In this document: piece by piece, positions 9,578-19,624 of the stretch
Numbering within the stretch: the stretch's first letter is position 1
How the letters are laid out: every line of letters starts with the position of its first letter
From: Naumannella halotolerans
GTDB lineage: Bacteria; Actinomycetota; Actinomycetes; Propionibacteriales; Propionibacteriaceae
Length of the DNA: 64,000 nt
Reading direction: 5' to 3'
NCBI RefSeq assembly: GCF_004364645.1
Contig: NZ_SOAW01000001.1
Span: 1,736,001-1,800,000 of the forward strand
The notes under the pieces: model-generated
What the model was told of the DNA's origin: nothing
Databases searched by the model: none
What the model saw: the letters and a program-made list of their open reading frames with translations, nothing else
Made by a program: the position numbers and the translations under genes

Positions 9578-10705
9578 TCAGTGCCCGGGCTGCTGCAGGA
9601 CGATCAGTGCGTCGCGATGGACCACGGTGCGCTCGTACTCCGGTCCGCGTTCGGCGGCCAGGTCATGGGTGGAACGACCGATCAGGTCGGGCAGTTCGGC
9701 GGCGTCGTACCCGCTCAGCCCGCGGGCGACGACCGTCCCCGAGGGTGAGCGCAGATTGACCGGATCACCGGCCCGGAACTCACCCTCGACCCCGGTGATC
9801 CCGGCCGGCAGCAGCGAGGCCTTGCGGTCGACCACCGCCCGTACCGCACCATCGTCCAACCACAGATCACCACTGGTGTTCGAGGCATGGGCCAACCACA
9901 ACAGCCGGGCCGGCCGGCGCTTACCGGTCGGGTGGAACAAGGTGCCCACCTCCTGCCCGGCGAGCACCTCGGCACAGCGCGGCGCACTGCTCAGCACCAC
10001 CGGAATCCCGGCAGAGGTGGCGATCCCGGCCGCGTCGACCTTGGTGATCATGCCGCCGGTGCCGACCGCCGAACCGGTGGCCGAGATGTTGATCTTGTCG
10101 ATCTCGGAACGATCATGCACCTGGGGCACCGGACGGGCGCCGGGTGTGCCGGGTTTGTCGGTCCACAGTCCGTCCACATCGCTGAGCAGCACCAGCGTAT
10201 CGGCGTGCACCAGATGGGCGACCAGGGCCGCCAGCCGGTCGTTGTCGCCGAAGCGGATCTCGCTGGTGGCGACGGTGTCGTTCTCGTTGACGATCGGCAG
10301 CACCCCCAGCTCCAGCAGCTTGGCGAAGGTCTGGTGGGCATTGCGGTAATGACTGCGCCGGGTGACATCGTCGACGGTCAGCAGCACCTGACCGGTGGTG
10401 ATCTCGTGCTCGGCGAACCGGCGAGAGTACTGCTCCACCAACAGCCCCTGCCCCACCGCCGCGGCGGCCTGCTGCAGCGGCAACTCGCGCGGACGTCGCT
10501 GCAGTCCCAGTGGGGTCAACCCGGCCGCGATCGCACCGGAGGAGACCAGCACGACCTCGGCACCGGAGCGCTTGCGCGCGGCCAGCGCATCGACCAGCCC
10601 GGCCAGGCGGTCGGGGTCCAGCGCACCATTGTCCCCGGTGAGCGAGGAGGAACCGATCTTGATCACGATCCGCCGGGCGGTCGCGATCGCGGTACGGATG
10701 CTCAA
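9578..10705 (-). CDS. proB: Glutamate 5-kinase ProB
   Basis: The 375-aa enzyme phosphorylates glutamate to gamma-glutamyl phosphate, the feedback-regulated first step of proline synthesis. An amino-acid-kinase domain (about residues 10-255: [55 protein letters not shown]) is followed by a C-terminal PUA domain (about 285-360). The start overlaps the obg stop by 4 bp, so it is coupled to obg. The ordinary partner proA is not adjacent here. Confidence 0.94.
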   Translation of the reverse strand: MSIRTAIATARRIVIKIGSSSLTGDNGALDPDRLAGLVDALAARKRSGAEVVLVSSGAIAAGLTPLGLQRRPRELPLQQAAAAVGQGLLVEQYSRRFAEHEITTGQVLLTVDDVTRRSHYRNAHQTFAKLLELGVLPIVNENDTVATSEIRFGDNDRLAALVAHLVHADTLVLLSDVDGLWTDKPGTPGARPVPQVHDRSEIDKINISATGSAVGTGGMITKVDAAGIATSAGIPVVLSSAPRCAEVLAGQEVGTLFHPTGKRRPARLLWLAHASNTSGDLWLDDGAVRAVVDRKASLLPAGITGVEGEFRAGDPVNLRSPSGTVVARGLSGYDAAELPDLIGRSTHDLAAERGPEYERTVVHRDALIVLQQPGH

Positions 10706-12258
10706 CGCTGCTCCTTCGACCCCGTACCGTCCTCGGGCTCCGAGGCCTGGGACTCCTCATCGGCCAGTTCCCAGGCAGCTGGTTCCTGCCGCTCGCTGCG
10801 CCAACTGCCGTCGGCCTTCCGGCGGCTGTACTCGGCGTCCAGGTCCCGGCGCCGGGCCACCGCCGGGCGGTCGTCGGTGAGCCGGTCGTCCTCGCCCCGG
10901 CGGGAGAGGATCTCGGCCCCGATGTCGACCTGCGGCTTGAAGTCGAAGATCACCGCGCCCTCGCCGTTGGCCGGGTTGCCGCCGATGGCCACCGCATCAC
11001 CGGCCACCGCGCCGAGGGAGAGCAGCTTGTCCTCCACCCCCAGACGGTTCAACCGGTCGGCCAGATAGCCGACGGCCTCGGGGTTGTTGAAGTCGGTCTG
11101 CCGTACCCAACGCTCGGGTTTCTCCCCACGGACCCGCCACAGGTGACCGCCTTCACCGTCACCTTGTCGCTTGATGGTGAATGCCTCACCCCCGCCGATT
11201 GCAGCCGGTCGCAGGGTGATCCGTACCGGTTCTGCTGCGGGTGCATTCGCCCGCTGCTCGGCGACGATGCCGGCCATCGCATAGGTCAGCGCCTGCAGCC
11301 CCTCACCGGTCTTGGTGGAGATCTCGAAGACCGGCCAGCCGAGTGCGGCCACATCGGCGCGGACGATGTCGGCCATGTCCCGACCGTCGGGGACGTCGAC
11401 CTTGTTCAGGGCCACCAGCCGGGGCCGGTCCTCCAGCCCGCCGTGGGCAGCCAGCTCGCCCTCGATCACCTGCAGGTCACCGACCGGATCGCGGCCGGGA
11501 ATGTAGGTGGCGGTGTCGACCACGTGCACCAGCGCGGCACAGCGTTCGATGTGGCGCAGGAAGTCGTGGCCCAGTCCGCGACCGTCGCTGGCCCCCTCGA
11601 TCAGTCCGGGAACGTCAGCGACGGTGAAGGTCACCTCACCGGCCACCACCACCCCGAGGTTCGGCACCAAGGTGGTGAACTCGTAGTCGGCGATCTCCGG
11701 TTTGGCCCGCGAGATGGCAGCGATCAACGACGATTTGCCGGCACTGGGGAAACCGACCAGTCCGACATCGGCGACCACCTTCAACTCGAGGGTGATCGTG
11801 CGTTCCTCCCCCGGTTCGCCGAGAAGGGCGAATCCGGGGGCCTTGCGGGCGGCGGTGGCCAGTGCGGCATTGCCCAGCCCGCCCTTGCCGCCCTTGGCGA
11901 CCACCAGTTCGGCTCCGGCTCCGGTCAGGTCGGCCAGCACCTCCCCGGAATCGGCGTCGGTGACCACGGTGCCGTCCGGTACGGGGAGCACGATGTCGTC
12001 ACCGCGGGCACCGTTGCGGTGGTCGCCTTCGCCGGGTTGGCCGTTGCGGGCCCGACGCTGGGACTGCCGGTGGAAGTCGACCAGGGTGGAAAGGCCGGGG
12101 TCGACGCGGAGGATGATCGAGCCACCGTCACCGCCGTTGCCGCCGTCGGGGCCACCGAGCGGTTTGAACTTCTCCCGGTGCACCGAGGCGCAGCCGTGTC
12201 CGCCGCGGCCGGCTGCCACCTGCAGCCGGACCCGGTCGATGAAACTCGGAATCGCCAT
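10702..12258 (-). CDS. obg: Obg-family GTPase (CgtA/ObgE)
   Basis: The 518-aa protein has the glycine-rich Obg fold (residues 1-~158, with GGxGG runs), a GTPase domain beginning with the G1 loop GFPSAGKSS at about 169-177, then DVPG (G3) and NKVD (G4), and a C-terminal OCT domain ending in a charged tail rich in D, E, R and W. Obg proteins act in 50S assembly and stress control. The start overlaps the stop of the upstream AAA ATPase gene by one base, while proB follows with a 4-bp overlap. Normally rpmA precedes obg directly. Confidence 0.94.
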   Translation of the reverse strand: MAIPSFIDRVRLQVAAGRGGHGCASVHREKFKPLGGPDGGNGGDGGSIILRVDPGLSTLVDFHRQSQRRARNGQPGEGDHRNGARGDDIVLPVPDGTVVTDADSGEVLADLTGAGAELVVAKGGKGGLGNAALATAARKAPGFALLGEPGEERTITLELKVVADVGLVGFPSAGKSSLIAAISRAKPEIADYEFTTLVPNLGVVVAGEVTFTVADVPGLIEGASDGRGLGHDFLRHIERCAALVHVVDTATYIPGRDPVGDLQVIEGELAAHGGLEDRPRLVALNKVDVPDGRDMADIVRADVAALGWPVFEISTKTGEGLQALTYAMAGIVAEQRANAPAAEPVRITLRPAAIGGGEAFTIKRQGDGEGGHLWRVRGEKPERWVRQTDFNNPEAVGYLADRLNRLGVEDKLLSLGAVAGDAVAIGGNPANGEGAVIFDFKPQVDIGAEILSRRGEDDRLTDDRPAVARRRDLDAEYSRRKADGSWRSERQEPAAWELADEESQASEPEDGTGSKEQR

Positions 12259-13517
12259 CAGTTCTTTCCTTCTCCGGGCCTGTGCCCGGATGTCGTCGAC
12301 CCGTCGTCCCCGCCGGGCGCGTCCAGCGCGCGGCGGTCGGCAACGACACCGTCATTGCCGATCGGGGTCGCCCCATGATTGTCCAGCACCCAGGCATCCA
12401 TGCCCGAGCGTCCGAAGTGCAGTCGGCCGCGGCTGGGCCGCAGCACCGTGCCCCGCTTGACCAGCGCATCGACGGCCCAGGAGATCTGCGAACTCGACTC
12501 CTTGCCGACCGCCCTGGCCAGTTCGGCCACCGTCGCCTGTCCACCGGCGAGTGCCAGGGCCAGCAGGATCCGTTGCCCCTCGGCCGGCGCCGCCTCCCAG
12601 GCACCTTCGTAATAGGCCTGCAGTTGCGGCTCGGCCGCCGCCAGGCCCGCCCGCACCGAGGCCAGCGTCAACTCGTCCTCGGGACCGCGATGTTCCCAGA
12701 TCTCGGCGCCGAGCTCCTGGATGAATGCCGGGTAGCCGCCGGAGGCCTCGACCGCGGCCTGCAACGCCTTCGGCGTCCAGTTGCCACCGGCCTCACGTAC
12801 CGGCAGCAGGAACGCGTCACGGGTGGCGTCGGCGTCGAGATAGCCCAGGGTGATCCGGCGATAGACCCGTTCGGCGTGACTGGAGGACTTGCCGACCATC
12901 CGTACCGTATCCCCGGGCAGGCCGGCGAAGCAGACGAACAGTGCCGGCCTGTCGGCGTCGCGCTCGCCCAGCAGAGAGACCAGTTCGGACAGGTTCACCA
13001 GACTGGGGTGGTCGGCGTACTGGGTCTCGTCGATCAGCAGTGCCAGGCCGATCCCGCCTCGGGTACGGATCTCGGTGGTGGCCTCCCACAGCCGGGTCAT
13101 GAAGGCGGTGTCGATCAGGCTGCGGTCGGGATCGGCGAGTTCACGCTGCAGTTCGACCCCACCGATCGGGGTGGTGATCGCGGCCCGGGTGAGCCGCCCG
13201 TGCTGCTGGGCGAAATCGGACTGCTCCAAGGCCGTGCCGACGGCGGCATCGACGCGATCCATCAGGGTCTCCCGGCCCGAGGCCTGGCACCGTACGCGGA
13301 CCGCCAGGCAACCGGCCTGCAGGGACTCCTCGGCGAACTCCTTCAGCAAGGAGGTCTTGCCCACCCCGCGTACCCCGGTGATGATCAGGTGCCGCGCCTG
13401 GGAGTGCCCGAAGGCCTCGAAGTCGGTCATCACCCGCTGCCACTGGCGCAGCTCGGATTCGCGGCCCTCCAGCCGGTACGGACTGGTGCCGGCACCGGGG
13501 AAGAACGGGCCTTGCAT
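12258..13517 (-). CDS. AAA-type ATPase with ORC/Cdc6-like layout, unknown role
   Basis: This 419-aa protein resembles single-copy actinobacterial AAA_16/ORC-type ATPases. Walker [10 protein letters not shown] lies at residues 48-56 and Walker B LALLIDE at about 158-164, followed by a sensor-like stretch near [11 protein letters not shown]. The C-terminus (about 315-370) looks like a winged helix ([23 protein letters not shown]...[13 protein letters not shown]), suggesting DNA or protein binding. It lies between rpmA and obg, which are usually adjacent, and couples to obg by a one-base overlap. It has its own -10-like box six bases before the ATG. Function cannot be assigned. Confidence 0.75.
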   Translation of the reverse strand: MQGPFFPGAGTSPYRLEGRESELRQWQRVMTDFEAFGHSQARHLIITGVRGVGKTSLLKEFAEESLQAGCLAVRVRCQASGRETLMDRVDAAVGTALEQSDFAQQHGRLTRAAITTPIGGVELQRELADPDRSLIDTAFMTRLWEATTEIRTRGGIGLALLIDETQYADHPSLVNLSELVSLLGERDADRPALFVCFAGLPGDTVRMVGKSSSHAERVYRRITLGYLDADATRDAFLLPVREAGGNWTPKALQAAVEASGGYPAFIQELGAEIWEHRGPEDELTLASVRAGLAAAEPQLQAYYEGAWEAAPAEGQRILLALALAGGQATVAELARAVGKESSSQISWAVDALVKRGTVLRPSRGRLHFGRSGMDAWVLDNHGATPIGNDGVVADRRALDAPGGDDGSTTSGHRPGEGKN

Positions 13518-13523
13518 GGGACC

Positions 13524-13529
13524 ACTCTA
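13524..13529 (-). promoter_or_regulatory. -10 box for a leaderless AAA ATPase transcript
   Basis: On the minus strand TAGAGT lies six bases before the ATG at 13517, which places transcription start at or next to the start codon. No ribosome-binding site precedes the ATG. This box would drive the AAA gene and, through overlapping stops and starts, obg and proB. The assignment rests on spacing only. Confidence 0.45.
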
Positions 13530-13587
13530 ACCAAAAGAACAAAAAGTGGGAGTTTTTAGGTGTTTGAGTTGCGGGTGGTGGAAGCAT

Positions 13588-13621
13588 CAGAGCCCGCCCG
13601 GACAGTTCCGAGCGGGCTCTG
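13588..13621 (-). terminator. Terminator after rplU-rpmA
   Basis: An inverted repeat with ten perfectly paired bases (CAGAGCCCGC with GCGGGCTCTG) lies 11 bp past the rpmA stop. More pairs extend it inward. There is no long T-run, as is common in high-GC actinobacteria. It separates the ribosomal protein pair from the AAA ATPase gene. Confidence 0.75.
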
Positions 13622-13632
13622 GTGGGAGTGGT

Positions 13633-13893
13633 TCAGCTGGCGGCGTCGACCAGGACGTTCACCACGCGCCGACCACGGCGGGTGCCAAACTCGACCCGGC
13701 CCTGGACCAGGGCGAACAGGGTGTCGTCCCCACCGCGGCCGACACCGTCGCCCGGGTGGAAGTGGGTGCCGCGCTGGCGGACCAGGATCTCACCGGCGTT
13801 GACCTGCTGGCCACCGAAACGCTTCACACCGAGCCGCTGGGAGTTGGAATCGCGACCGTTGCGCGTGGATGCCGCGCCCTTCTTGTGTGCCAT
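13633..13893 (-). CDS. rpmA: 50S ribosomal protein L27
   Basis: The 86-aa protein begins [20 protein letters not shown], the standard L27 N-terminus that reaches the peptidyl-transferase centre, and continues [21 protein letters not shown], a family signature. There is no N-terminal extension of the Firmicutes cleaved type. It follows rplU by 9 bp and is followed by a strong terminator. Confidence 0.97.
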   Translation of the reverse strand: MAHKKGAASTRNGRDSNSQRLGVKRFGGQQVNAGEILVRQRGTHFHPGDGVGRGGDDTLFALVQGRVEFGTRRGRRVVNVLVDAAS

Positions 13894-13902
13894 TGTCTCG
13901 CC

Positions 13903-14211
13903 TCAGCTCTCGATACCGGTGATCTTGACCTGGCTGTAGCGCTGGCGATGGCCCTGACGCTTCTTGTAGCCGGTCTTGTTCTTGTACTTCACGATGCGGA
14001 TCTTCGGACCCTTGGTCTCGCCGAGCACCTCGGCGGTCACACTGGCTGCTCCCAGCTTGCTCGCATCGGCGGTGACATTGTCACCATCGACCAGCAGCAC
14101 CGGGCGCAGCTGGACCGACGTGCCTACCTCATCGGTGACCTTGTCGATCTCGACCACATCGCCGACGGCGACCTTGTGCTGGCGGCCGCCACTATGCACG
14201 ATCGCGTACAC
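13903..14211 (-). CDS. rplU: 50S ribosomal protein L21
   Basis: The GTG at 14211 gives a 102-aa protein starting [24 protein letters not shown], the expected L21 N-terminus; the longer frame upstream adds non-conserved sequence. The C-terminal [24 protein letters not shown] stretch, with many basic residues, binds 23S rRNA. AGAGG lies upstream of the GTG at ribosome-binding distance. It forms an operon with rpmA and has a good promoter about 105 bp upstream. Confidence 0.96.
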   Translation of the reverse strand: MYAIVHSGGRQHKVAVGDVVEIDKVTDEVGTSVQLRPVLLVDGDNVTADASKLGAASVTAEVLGETKGPKIRIVKYKNKTGYKKRQGHRQRYSQVKITGIES

Positions 14212-14316
14212 GCCTGACCTCTTTCCTCGTCTTGGTTCTGGTGCGGGTGCTGCTCGACCTTGCGGACCGGCGCACTCCCGAGGCGCTGCGAAGACGCCTC
14301 CGCACACCGACGACCA

Positions 14317-14346
14317 AGGTTACGCTCCGCATCCCACCAGGGTCAA
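14317..14346 (-). promoter_or_regulatory. Promoter of rplU-rpmA
   Basis: Reading the minus strand, TTGACC (14346-14341) and TAACCT (14322-14317) are separated by 18 bp, a close match to the housekeeping sigma consensus. The start of transcription would fall near 14310, leaving a 5' leader of about 100 nt before rplU. I see no recognisable attenuator or protein-binding structure in the leader. Confidence 0.6.
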
Positions 14347-14384
14347 ACCGGGCGGGGAACACACCTCGGGCGCCGGTGGCGTCC

Positions 14385-17300
14385 TCAGTCCTGCTCCGAC
14401 TTCTCCGCCGCTGATTCCTCGAGCCGGCGGGCGAACTCGGCCACATCGGGACCGACCGGCACATCCGGATTCACCGGTTCTGCCGAACTCTCCTGTTCCC
14501 GCCTGGACTTGGCCTCGGCAGCGGCCTTGATCCGGCTGGCCGGGTTCGGTTCATGCGGTGTCGACTCCTCGGGGGTGTCGGAGTTGTCACTCCGGTCGTC
14601 GTCCTCACCGCCCTTGCGGCGACCACCCCGGGACTTGTTCTGACCGTTGCCGTTGGAGCCACCGTTGCCGTTGGAACCGCCGTTGCCGTTCTTGGACGAG
14701 TTCTTGCCTCCCCGACGTGAGCCCTTGCCGCCGCGGCGCTCGCCACCGTCGGAGGGAGCCTGGGACTCGACCGGCATGTCGTGGATCGCGTACCCGCGGC
14801 CCGAGCAGCACTCACACGGTTCGGTGAACGCCTCGGCCAGACCGGTGCCGATCTTCTTCCGGGTCAGCTGGACCAGCCCGAGGCTGGTCACCTCGGCCAC
14901 CTGGTGGCGGGTCCGGTCGCGGCTCAGGCACTCGACCAGCCGTCGCAGCAGCAGGTCCCGGTTGCTCGGCAGCACCATGTCGATGAAGTCGATCACGATG
15001 ATCCCGCCGATGTCGCGCAGCCGGAGCTGACGAACGACCTCCTCGGCGGCCTCCAGGTTGTTGGAGGTGACGGTCGCCTCGAGGTTGCCGCCGCTGCCGG
15101 TGAACTTCCCGGTGTTGACGTCGATCACCGTCATCGCCTCGGTACGGTCGATGATCAGCGACCCACCCGAGGGCAGGAAGACCTTGCGCTCCAGTGCCTT
15201 GGCGATCTGCTCGTCGATCCGGCTGGCGGCGAAGATGTCACCGGACTCGCGGTCCCAGCGCTTGATCCGGTCGACCAGATGCGGCGCCACGTGACCGACA
15301 TAGGAGGTGACGGTGTCGTAGGCGTCGTTGGCCTGGCCGTTGCCGTCGATCAGCAGCTCGGTGAAGTCTTCGGTGAACAGGTCGCGGACGATCCGCACGG
15401 TCAGGTCGGGCTCGCCGTAGAGCAGCTTCGGCGCGCCGGTGCCCGACTTGGTCTGCTTCTCGATCGCCTCCCACTGCGCCTTCAGGCGGGTGACATCGCG
15501 TACCAGCTCCTCCTCGGTCGCCCCTTCGGCGGCGGTACGGACGATCACCGAGGCCTTCTCGTCGACCAGTTCGGCGAGGATCTCCTTCAACCGCTTGCGC
15601 TCGGTGTCGGGCAGCTTGCGGGAGATACCCGACAGGTGACCGCCGGGCGCGTAGACGATGTAGCGACCGGGCAGCGAGACATGACCGGTGAGCCGCGCAC
15701 CCTTGGCCCCGACCGGATCCTTGGTCACCTGGACGACCACGGTCTGTCCGGACTTCAGGACGTTCTCGACCTTGCGGTCCTCACCCTCGGCGCCGAAGGT
15801 GTCCCAGTCGACCTCGCCGGCGTAGAGCACGGCATTGCGGCCGCGGCCGATGTCGATGAAGGCAGCCTCCATCGACGGCAACACGTTCTGCACCCGACCC
15901 AGGTAGACATTGCCGATCAGCGACGCAGCGCTGGCGCGGTCCACATAGTGCTCGACCAGGACCCCGTCCTCGAGCACACCGACCTGGGAAAGTTCCTCGT
16001 TCTGCCGGATCACCATCGACCGCTCGACCGACTCCCGGCGGGCGAGGAACTCGGCCTCGCTGAGGATCGGGGCGCGACGACGACCTGCCGACCGGCCCTC
16101 CCGGCGGCGCTGGCGCTTGGCCTCCATCCGGGTCGAACCGTCGATCCCGGTCACCTCGTCGGCGCCGCCCTTGTTCCGGCGACCGTCGCGGACCTTGACC
16201 ACCACGTCACTCGGATCGTCCTCAGCACCGGAGGTGTCCTCACCGCGGCGGCGGCGACGACGGCGACGGCGGCGGCCGTTGCTCGAGGAGGATTCACCGT
16301 CGGAATCGTCGGCGCCATCCTTCTCGCCTCGGCCGTTCGAGTCCGCGTCATCGTCGTCGCGGGCAGCGGCGTCGGCCTCGTCGGACTTGTCCTGGTCCTT
16401 GCCTCGGGTCGCGTCCTCGGCATCGTTCTCGGCGGCGCCGGAATCGGAGTTCCTGGAGCCGCCGGACTTCCCCGACCGCTTCCGCGATCGGCCTTCGCCG
16501 GATTCGGTGTCGGCTGCGGCCGACTCCTCCTCGGAGTCATCGGCGCTGTCCTCGGCAGCGCTGTCGGAGTCGCCGTCATTGCCCCGGCGGCGACGACGCC
16601 CCCCACGGCGGCGTCGGCGACGGCGCGGCCGGCCGTCCTCACCGTCGTTGTCCTCGGCGGTGGCGCTGTCGCCGTCGGAGCTGTCGCCGTCGGAGCTGTC
16701 GTCATCGGAGCTGTCGTCGTCGGAGTCACCGGCAGAGCTGTGCTCGTCGGTGCTGTCGGCCCGCTCGATCCCGGCGACGGATTCCTCGGAATCCTCGCGA
16801 CGCTCCTGCGTGGAGATATCGGGCTGTGCCGCTGCGGGGGCGCGGAACGGGTCCAGCAGCGCACCGGGCCGGCCACGACCGGTCTCGTCGGTGGCACTCG
16901 CCACCGTGCCGGGCTCGTAGCCGGTCGATCCGTCCGTACCTCGGTCGTCGGAGGTCGGCGCCCGGTCCTCGGACTCGCTGGTGGGCGGTGCGTCCTCGGC
17001 GACCTCGGCAGCCGTCCCACCGGTTGCATCCGGATCGGTGACGGTCGCTTCGGGGTCATCCTCGGCGATGGCTGCGGCCTCGGCATCGCCAACGGTTTCG
17101 GCGGTGGCGGCCTCGTCACCGGTTTCGGCGGTGGCGACTGCTCCGTTGCCGGTGTCGGCGGATTCGTCATCGGACGACGGCGATTCGGCCGCCGCGGTGT
17201 TCGCATCGCCGGTAGTGTCGGCCGGTGCGTCCGAGGATGTTGGGTCGGCCGGCGCAGCCGAGGGCTCGGTTGCGTCGACACCGGGCAATGCCTCGGCGGC

Positions 17301-17423
17301 GGTCTCCTGGGTCACGGGAGTCTCCGGCACCTCGATCGGCGGACCTGCCGGGCGGCTTGCCGCGCGGCGGCGCCGACGCGGCTGGGACGACGAGGTATTC
17401 GCGTTTTCGGTCTTGTCGAGCAT
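14385..17423 (-). CDS. rne: Ribonuclease E/G family endoribonuclease
   Basis: With the ATG at 17423 (MLDKTENANTSSSQ) the protein is 1012 aa. The catalytic core occupies roughly residues 480-900: an S1 domain (NVYLGRVQNVLPSMEAAFIDIG), the DNase-like metal site (AMTVIDVNTGKFTG and IIVIDFIDM), and the zinc-link CECC. The first ~470 residues are disordered: acidic Asp/Ser repeats with three arginine blocks (such as RRRRRRRGGRRRRR). A Gly/Asn repeat and a charged tail follow the core. This arrangement, with the long arm before the core, is typical of actinobacterial RNase E, which processes rRNA and starts mRNA decay. AAGGGG lies upstream of the chosen start. Confidence 0.92.
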   Translation of the reverse strand: MLDKTENANTSSSQPRRRRRAASRPAGPPIEVPETPVTQETAAEALPGVDATEPSAAPADPTSSDAPADTTGDANTAAAESPSSDDESADTGNGAVATAETGDEAATAETVGDAEAAAIAEDDPEATVTDPDATGGTAAEVAEDAPPTSESEDRAPTSDDRGTDGSTGYEPGTVASATDETGRGRPGALLDPFRAPAAAQPDISTQERREDSEESVAGIERADSTDEHSSAGDSDDDSSDDDSSDGDSSDGDSATAEDNDGEDGRPRRRRRRRGGRRRRRGNDGDSDSAAEDSADDSEEESAAADTESGEGRSRKRSGKSGGSRNSDSGAAENDAEDATRGKDQDKSDEADAAARDDDDADSNGRGEKDGADDSDGESSSSNGRRRRRRRRRRGEDTSGAEDDPSDVVVKVRDGRRNKGGADEVTGIDGSTRMEAKRQRRREGRSAGRRRAPILSEAEFLARRESVERSMVIRQNEELSQVGVLEDGVLVEHYVDRASAASLIGNVYLGRVQNVLPSMEAAFIDIGRGRNAVLYAGEVDWDTFGAEGEDRKVENVLKSGQTVVVQVTKDPVGAKGARLTGHVSLPGRYIVYAPGGHLSGISRKLPDTERKRLKEILAELVDEKASVIVRTAAEGATEEELVRDVTRLKAQWEAIEKQTKSGTGAPKLLYGEPDLTVRIVRDLFTEDFTELLIDGNGQANDAYDTVTSYVGHVAPHLVDRIKRWDRESGDIFAASRIDEQIAKALERKVFLPSGGSLIIDRTEAMTVIDVNTGKFTGSGGNLEATVTSNNLEAAEEVVRQLRLRDIGGIIVIDFIDMVLPSNRDLLLRRLVECLSRDRTRHQVAEVTSLGLVQLTRKKIGTGLAEAFTEPCECCSGRGYAIHDMPVESQAPSDGGERRGGKGSRRGGKNSSKNGNGGSNGNGGSNGNGQNKSRGGRRKGGEDDDRSDNSDTPEESTPHEPNPASRIKAAAEAKSRREQESSAEPVNPDVPVGPDVAEFARRLEESAAEKSEQD

Positions 17424-17735
17424 CGGGCCCCTTCGTCCGGGGTACGCCAAAGCCCACCCCGGGGTAGACACCGGCCGCAGCCGGTGAGAAGTCTCATCGA
17501 TCAGCGGTCGAACACGCCCCCGCGGTCGCACCGTCTCCGAACGGCCGTCGCGGTGGGGCAGCATCCCACGAGCTGTCACCTCGTGGATGGTGTCCGACAC
17601 CAGCAGATCAGGTGGGGCCGGATGGCCCCGAACCTCGGCCAGTATCCCACACAACGCCGAAGAATCACGACAACCCCGCCGATCGAACGCCGGAGTGCAC
17701 TGCGCGGCAGACTCCCGCGACAGATTCGAGCGCCG
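17424..17735. other. rne upstream region, 312 bp without a gene
   Basis: The open frame of rne continues to 17654 but is not conserved in character, so most of this is probably the rne leader. A perfect 7-bp hairpin (CACCGGC-CGCA-GCCGGTG, 17469-17486) lies in it. RNase E genes of enterobacteria are autoregulated through their 5' leader; whether this hairpin acts so is speculation. No other gene is visible. Confidence 0.4.
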
Positions 17736-19052
17736 TCAGCGCCGCGGTGTCGCCTGGGATCCGGGATCGCTCGGGGCACCCGGTGGCGGCACCGGAGCAG
17801 GGCCGGCGCCAACCTGACCCGGCGACCAGTCCGGGATCGGTTGCCCGGGCTCGGGCGCAGCCGGACCCGGCCGGCCGGCGAGCGCTGCGGCCGCCGGAGC
17901 GCTGGCGGTGGCCAGTCCCCGCCGCCTGGCCCAGAGGATCATCAGCCCTGCCAGCAGCAGCACGACCAGCGTGGTCGGCAGCACGTCGATCAGCTGTGCG
18001 CTACCGGCCTCACGGTCGAAGATGCCGTTCATCTCCCCGGCCCAGATGGTGATCAGGAACGAGACGACGTTGTTCACCGCGTGGATGGCGATCGGTGCGG
18101 CCAGGCCACCGGTCTGCCAGGTGAGGACGCACATGGCCATACCGAAGATGAAGTAGTAGACGTTCAGGTACGGGTCACCGGCCGCGTGCAGCAGCATGAA
18201 GATCACCGAAGCGACCACCCAGCCGATCACCATCGCCACCTTCGACGAGACCCGCGGCAACAACCCCGCCACCGCGCGCGGCACCAGTCCCCGGAAGGCG
18301 ACCTCCTCGCCGGCGGCCTGGATCGGTGTGGTCAACAGCATCAGCGCCAGGTAGGCCACGAACTCGGGGTCGTTGCCGAACGCCGGCAGTGGTGACAGCA
18401 GGTAGGTGATCACGGTCAACACCGCATAGGCCAGCAACGACAGCCCGAAGCAGCGGCCGAGCCACCCCCAGCGAACCTTCCCGTCCACCGACATCAACCA
18501 GCCGAAACCCTGGCCGAAGAAGAGGAACTGGACCAGGGCGGCACCGCCGATCAGGGAGGCCAGGCCCAGGTTGTTCGCCGTGAACAGCGCCGGGGTCATC
18601 GTGGTGGCGATGTCCTCGAGCTGGGTACGACCGGTCGCGATGTCGATCCCGATCCCGATCAGCCCGATGCCGGTGCTGGCGATCAGCCCGAAGAGACCAA
18701 AGACGATCAGCGCCAACAGGGCCTTCCACCACTTCAGCGCCGGGGTTCGGTAGAAGGCGTAGTAGTCGCGCGGCTCAACCGGCAGGGTCGGTGGTTTCGG
18801 CCTGGGCGGCGGCGCCCAGGGGTGACCGGGGATCCCGGGTTGGCCGTAGGGCTGTCCGTACGGCAAGGGCTGCCCGTACGGCAAGGGTTGCCCGGCCGGG
18901 GGTCCGTAAGGGGCCGGCTGACCGACCGGAGGACCGTAGGGGGCCGGCTGACCGGCCGGGGGTCCGTAGGGAGCCGGCTGACCGGGCCGACCGTGCTCAT
19001 GGCCGGCGGCCGTCGACGGATCCTCGGCAGGCGACCAGTGCTTGTCGGTCAT
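17736..19052 (-). CDS. CPBP-family intramembrane protease with proline-rich N-terminus
   Basis: The 438-aa protein starts MTDKHWSPAEDP. Residues ~20-85 are a disordered arm with repeated GQPAPYGPP and GQPLPYG units. About seven to eight membrane helices follow. CPBP (Abi) protease motifs are present: the EExxxR motif in GEEVAFRGLVPRA, a histidine at the end of a helix (FMLLHAAG), and HAVNN in the last motif. Relatives cleave membrane substrates in processing or signalling; bacterial substrates are mostly unknown. CAGAAT seven bases before the ATG suggests a leaderless transcript. It stands alone between rne and ndk. Confidence 0.82.
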   Translation of the reverse strand: MTDKHWSPAEDPSTAAGHEHGRPGQPAPYGPPAGQPAPYGPPVGQPAPYGPPAGQPLPYGQPLPYGQPYGQPGIPGHPWAPPPRPKPPTLPVEPRDYYAFYRTPALKWWKALLALIVFGLFGLIASTGIGLIGIGIDIATGRTQLEDIATTMTPALFTANNLGLASLIGGAALVQFLFFGQGFGWLMSVDGKVRWGWLGRCFGLSLLAYAVLTVITYLLSPLPAFGNDPEFVAYLALMLLTTPIQAAGEEVAFRGLVPRAVAGLLPRVSSKVAMVIGWVVASVIFMLLHAAGDPYLNVYYFIFGMAMCVLTWQTGGLAAPIAIHAVNNVVSFLITIWAGEMNGIFDREAGSAQLIDVLPTTLVVLLLAGLMILWARRRGLATASAPAAAALAGRPGPAAPEPGQPIPDWSPGQVGAGPAPVPPPGAPSDPGSQATPRR

Positions 19053-19169
19053 GGCACCCATTCTGTCTCAGCGGTCCTGTTCGTCCCGGTCACCGGATCG
19101 CCCGGCCTGGTTTCGCCGACCCGGAGGTGGCGAGCGGGCCGGACCGAACCGTCCGACCCGGCTTCTCGC

Positions 19170-19583
19170 TCAGGACTGCTCGGCACCGAACCAGAGGGCG
19201 ATCTCGCGGGCCGCGGATTCCTCGGAATCCGAACCGTGGACCAGGTTCTCGCGGTTGGACAGGGCCAGGTCGCCGCGGATGGTGCCCGGGGCAGCTGCGC
19301 GTCCGTCGGTGGCACCGTTGAGCAGACGTACCACCTCGATCGCCTGATCACCCGACAGCACCATGGCGATCGAGGGCCCGGAGGTGACGAACTCGCGCAG
19401 CGGCGGGTAGAAGTCGCGCTCGACATGTTCGGCGTAGTGCTGATCGGCGAGTTCGCCGGTGACCTGCCGCAGTTCCAGCTTCTCGATGCCGAGCCCCTTG
19501 GCCTCGTAGCGGCCGAGGATCTCCCCGACGAGTCCCCGCTTGACGGCATCGGGCTTGATCAAGACGAACGTGCGTTGTGTCAT
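19170..19583 (-). CDS. ndk: Nucleoside diphosphate kinase
   Basis: The 137-aa enzyme balances nucleoside triphosphate pools. It begins [22 protein letters not shown], and carries the phosphate-accepting histidine in [15 protein letters not shown] near residue 117. The length matches bacterial Ndk. TAGGCT six bases before the ATG indicates a leaderless transcript. In relatives ndk follows valS-folC-DUF4233, and it keeps that place here except for valS. Confidence 0.96.
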   Translation of the reverse strand: MTQRTFVLIKPDAVKRGLVGEILGRYEAKGLGIEKLELRQVTGELADQHYAEHVERDFYPPLREFVTSGPSIAMVLSGDQAIEVVRLLNGATDGRAAAPGTIRGDLALSNRENLVHGSDSEESAAREIALWFGAEQS

Positions 19584-19589
19584 GGCTCC

Positions 19590-19595
19590 AGCCTA
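19590..19595 (-). promoter_or_regulatory. -10 box for leaderless ndk
   Basis: TAGGCT on the minus strand ends six bases before the ndk ATG, the same geometry as at several other genes in this window. It would set the transcript start at the ATG. Confidence 0.5.
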
Positions 19596-19624
19596 GAGGT
19601 GGTCGCCGGATCCGGCATCTCGGA

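Noticed and set aside
17469-17486. RNase E autoregulatory hairpin as a supported riboregulator
   Set aside because: A 7-bp GC-rich hairpin is expected by chance at this base composition. It is noted only as a possibility in the rne upstream entry.
14781-18395. A 1204-codon open frame on the plus strand opposite rne and the CPBP gene
   Set aside because: It has no family resemblance and mirrors the skewed codon use of rne on the other strand. It is a high-GC shadow frame.
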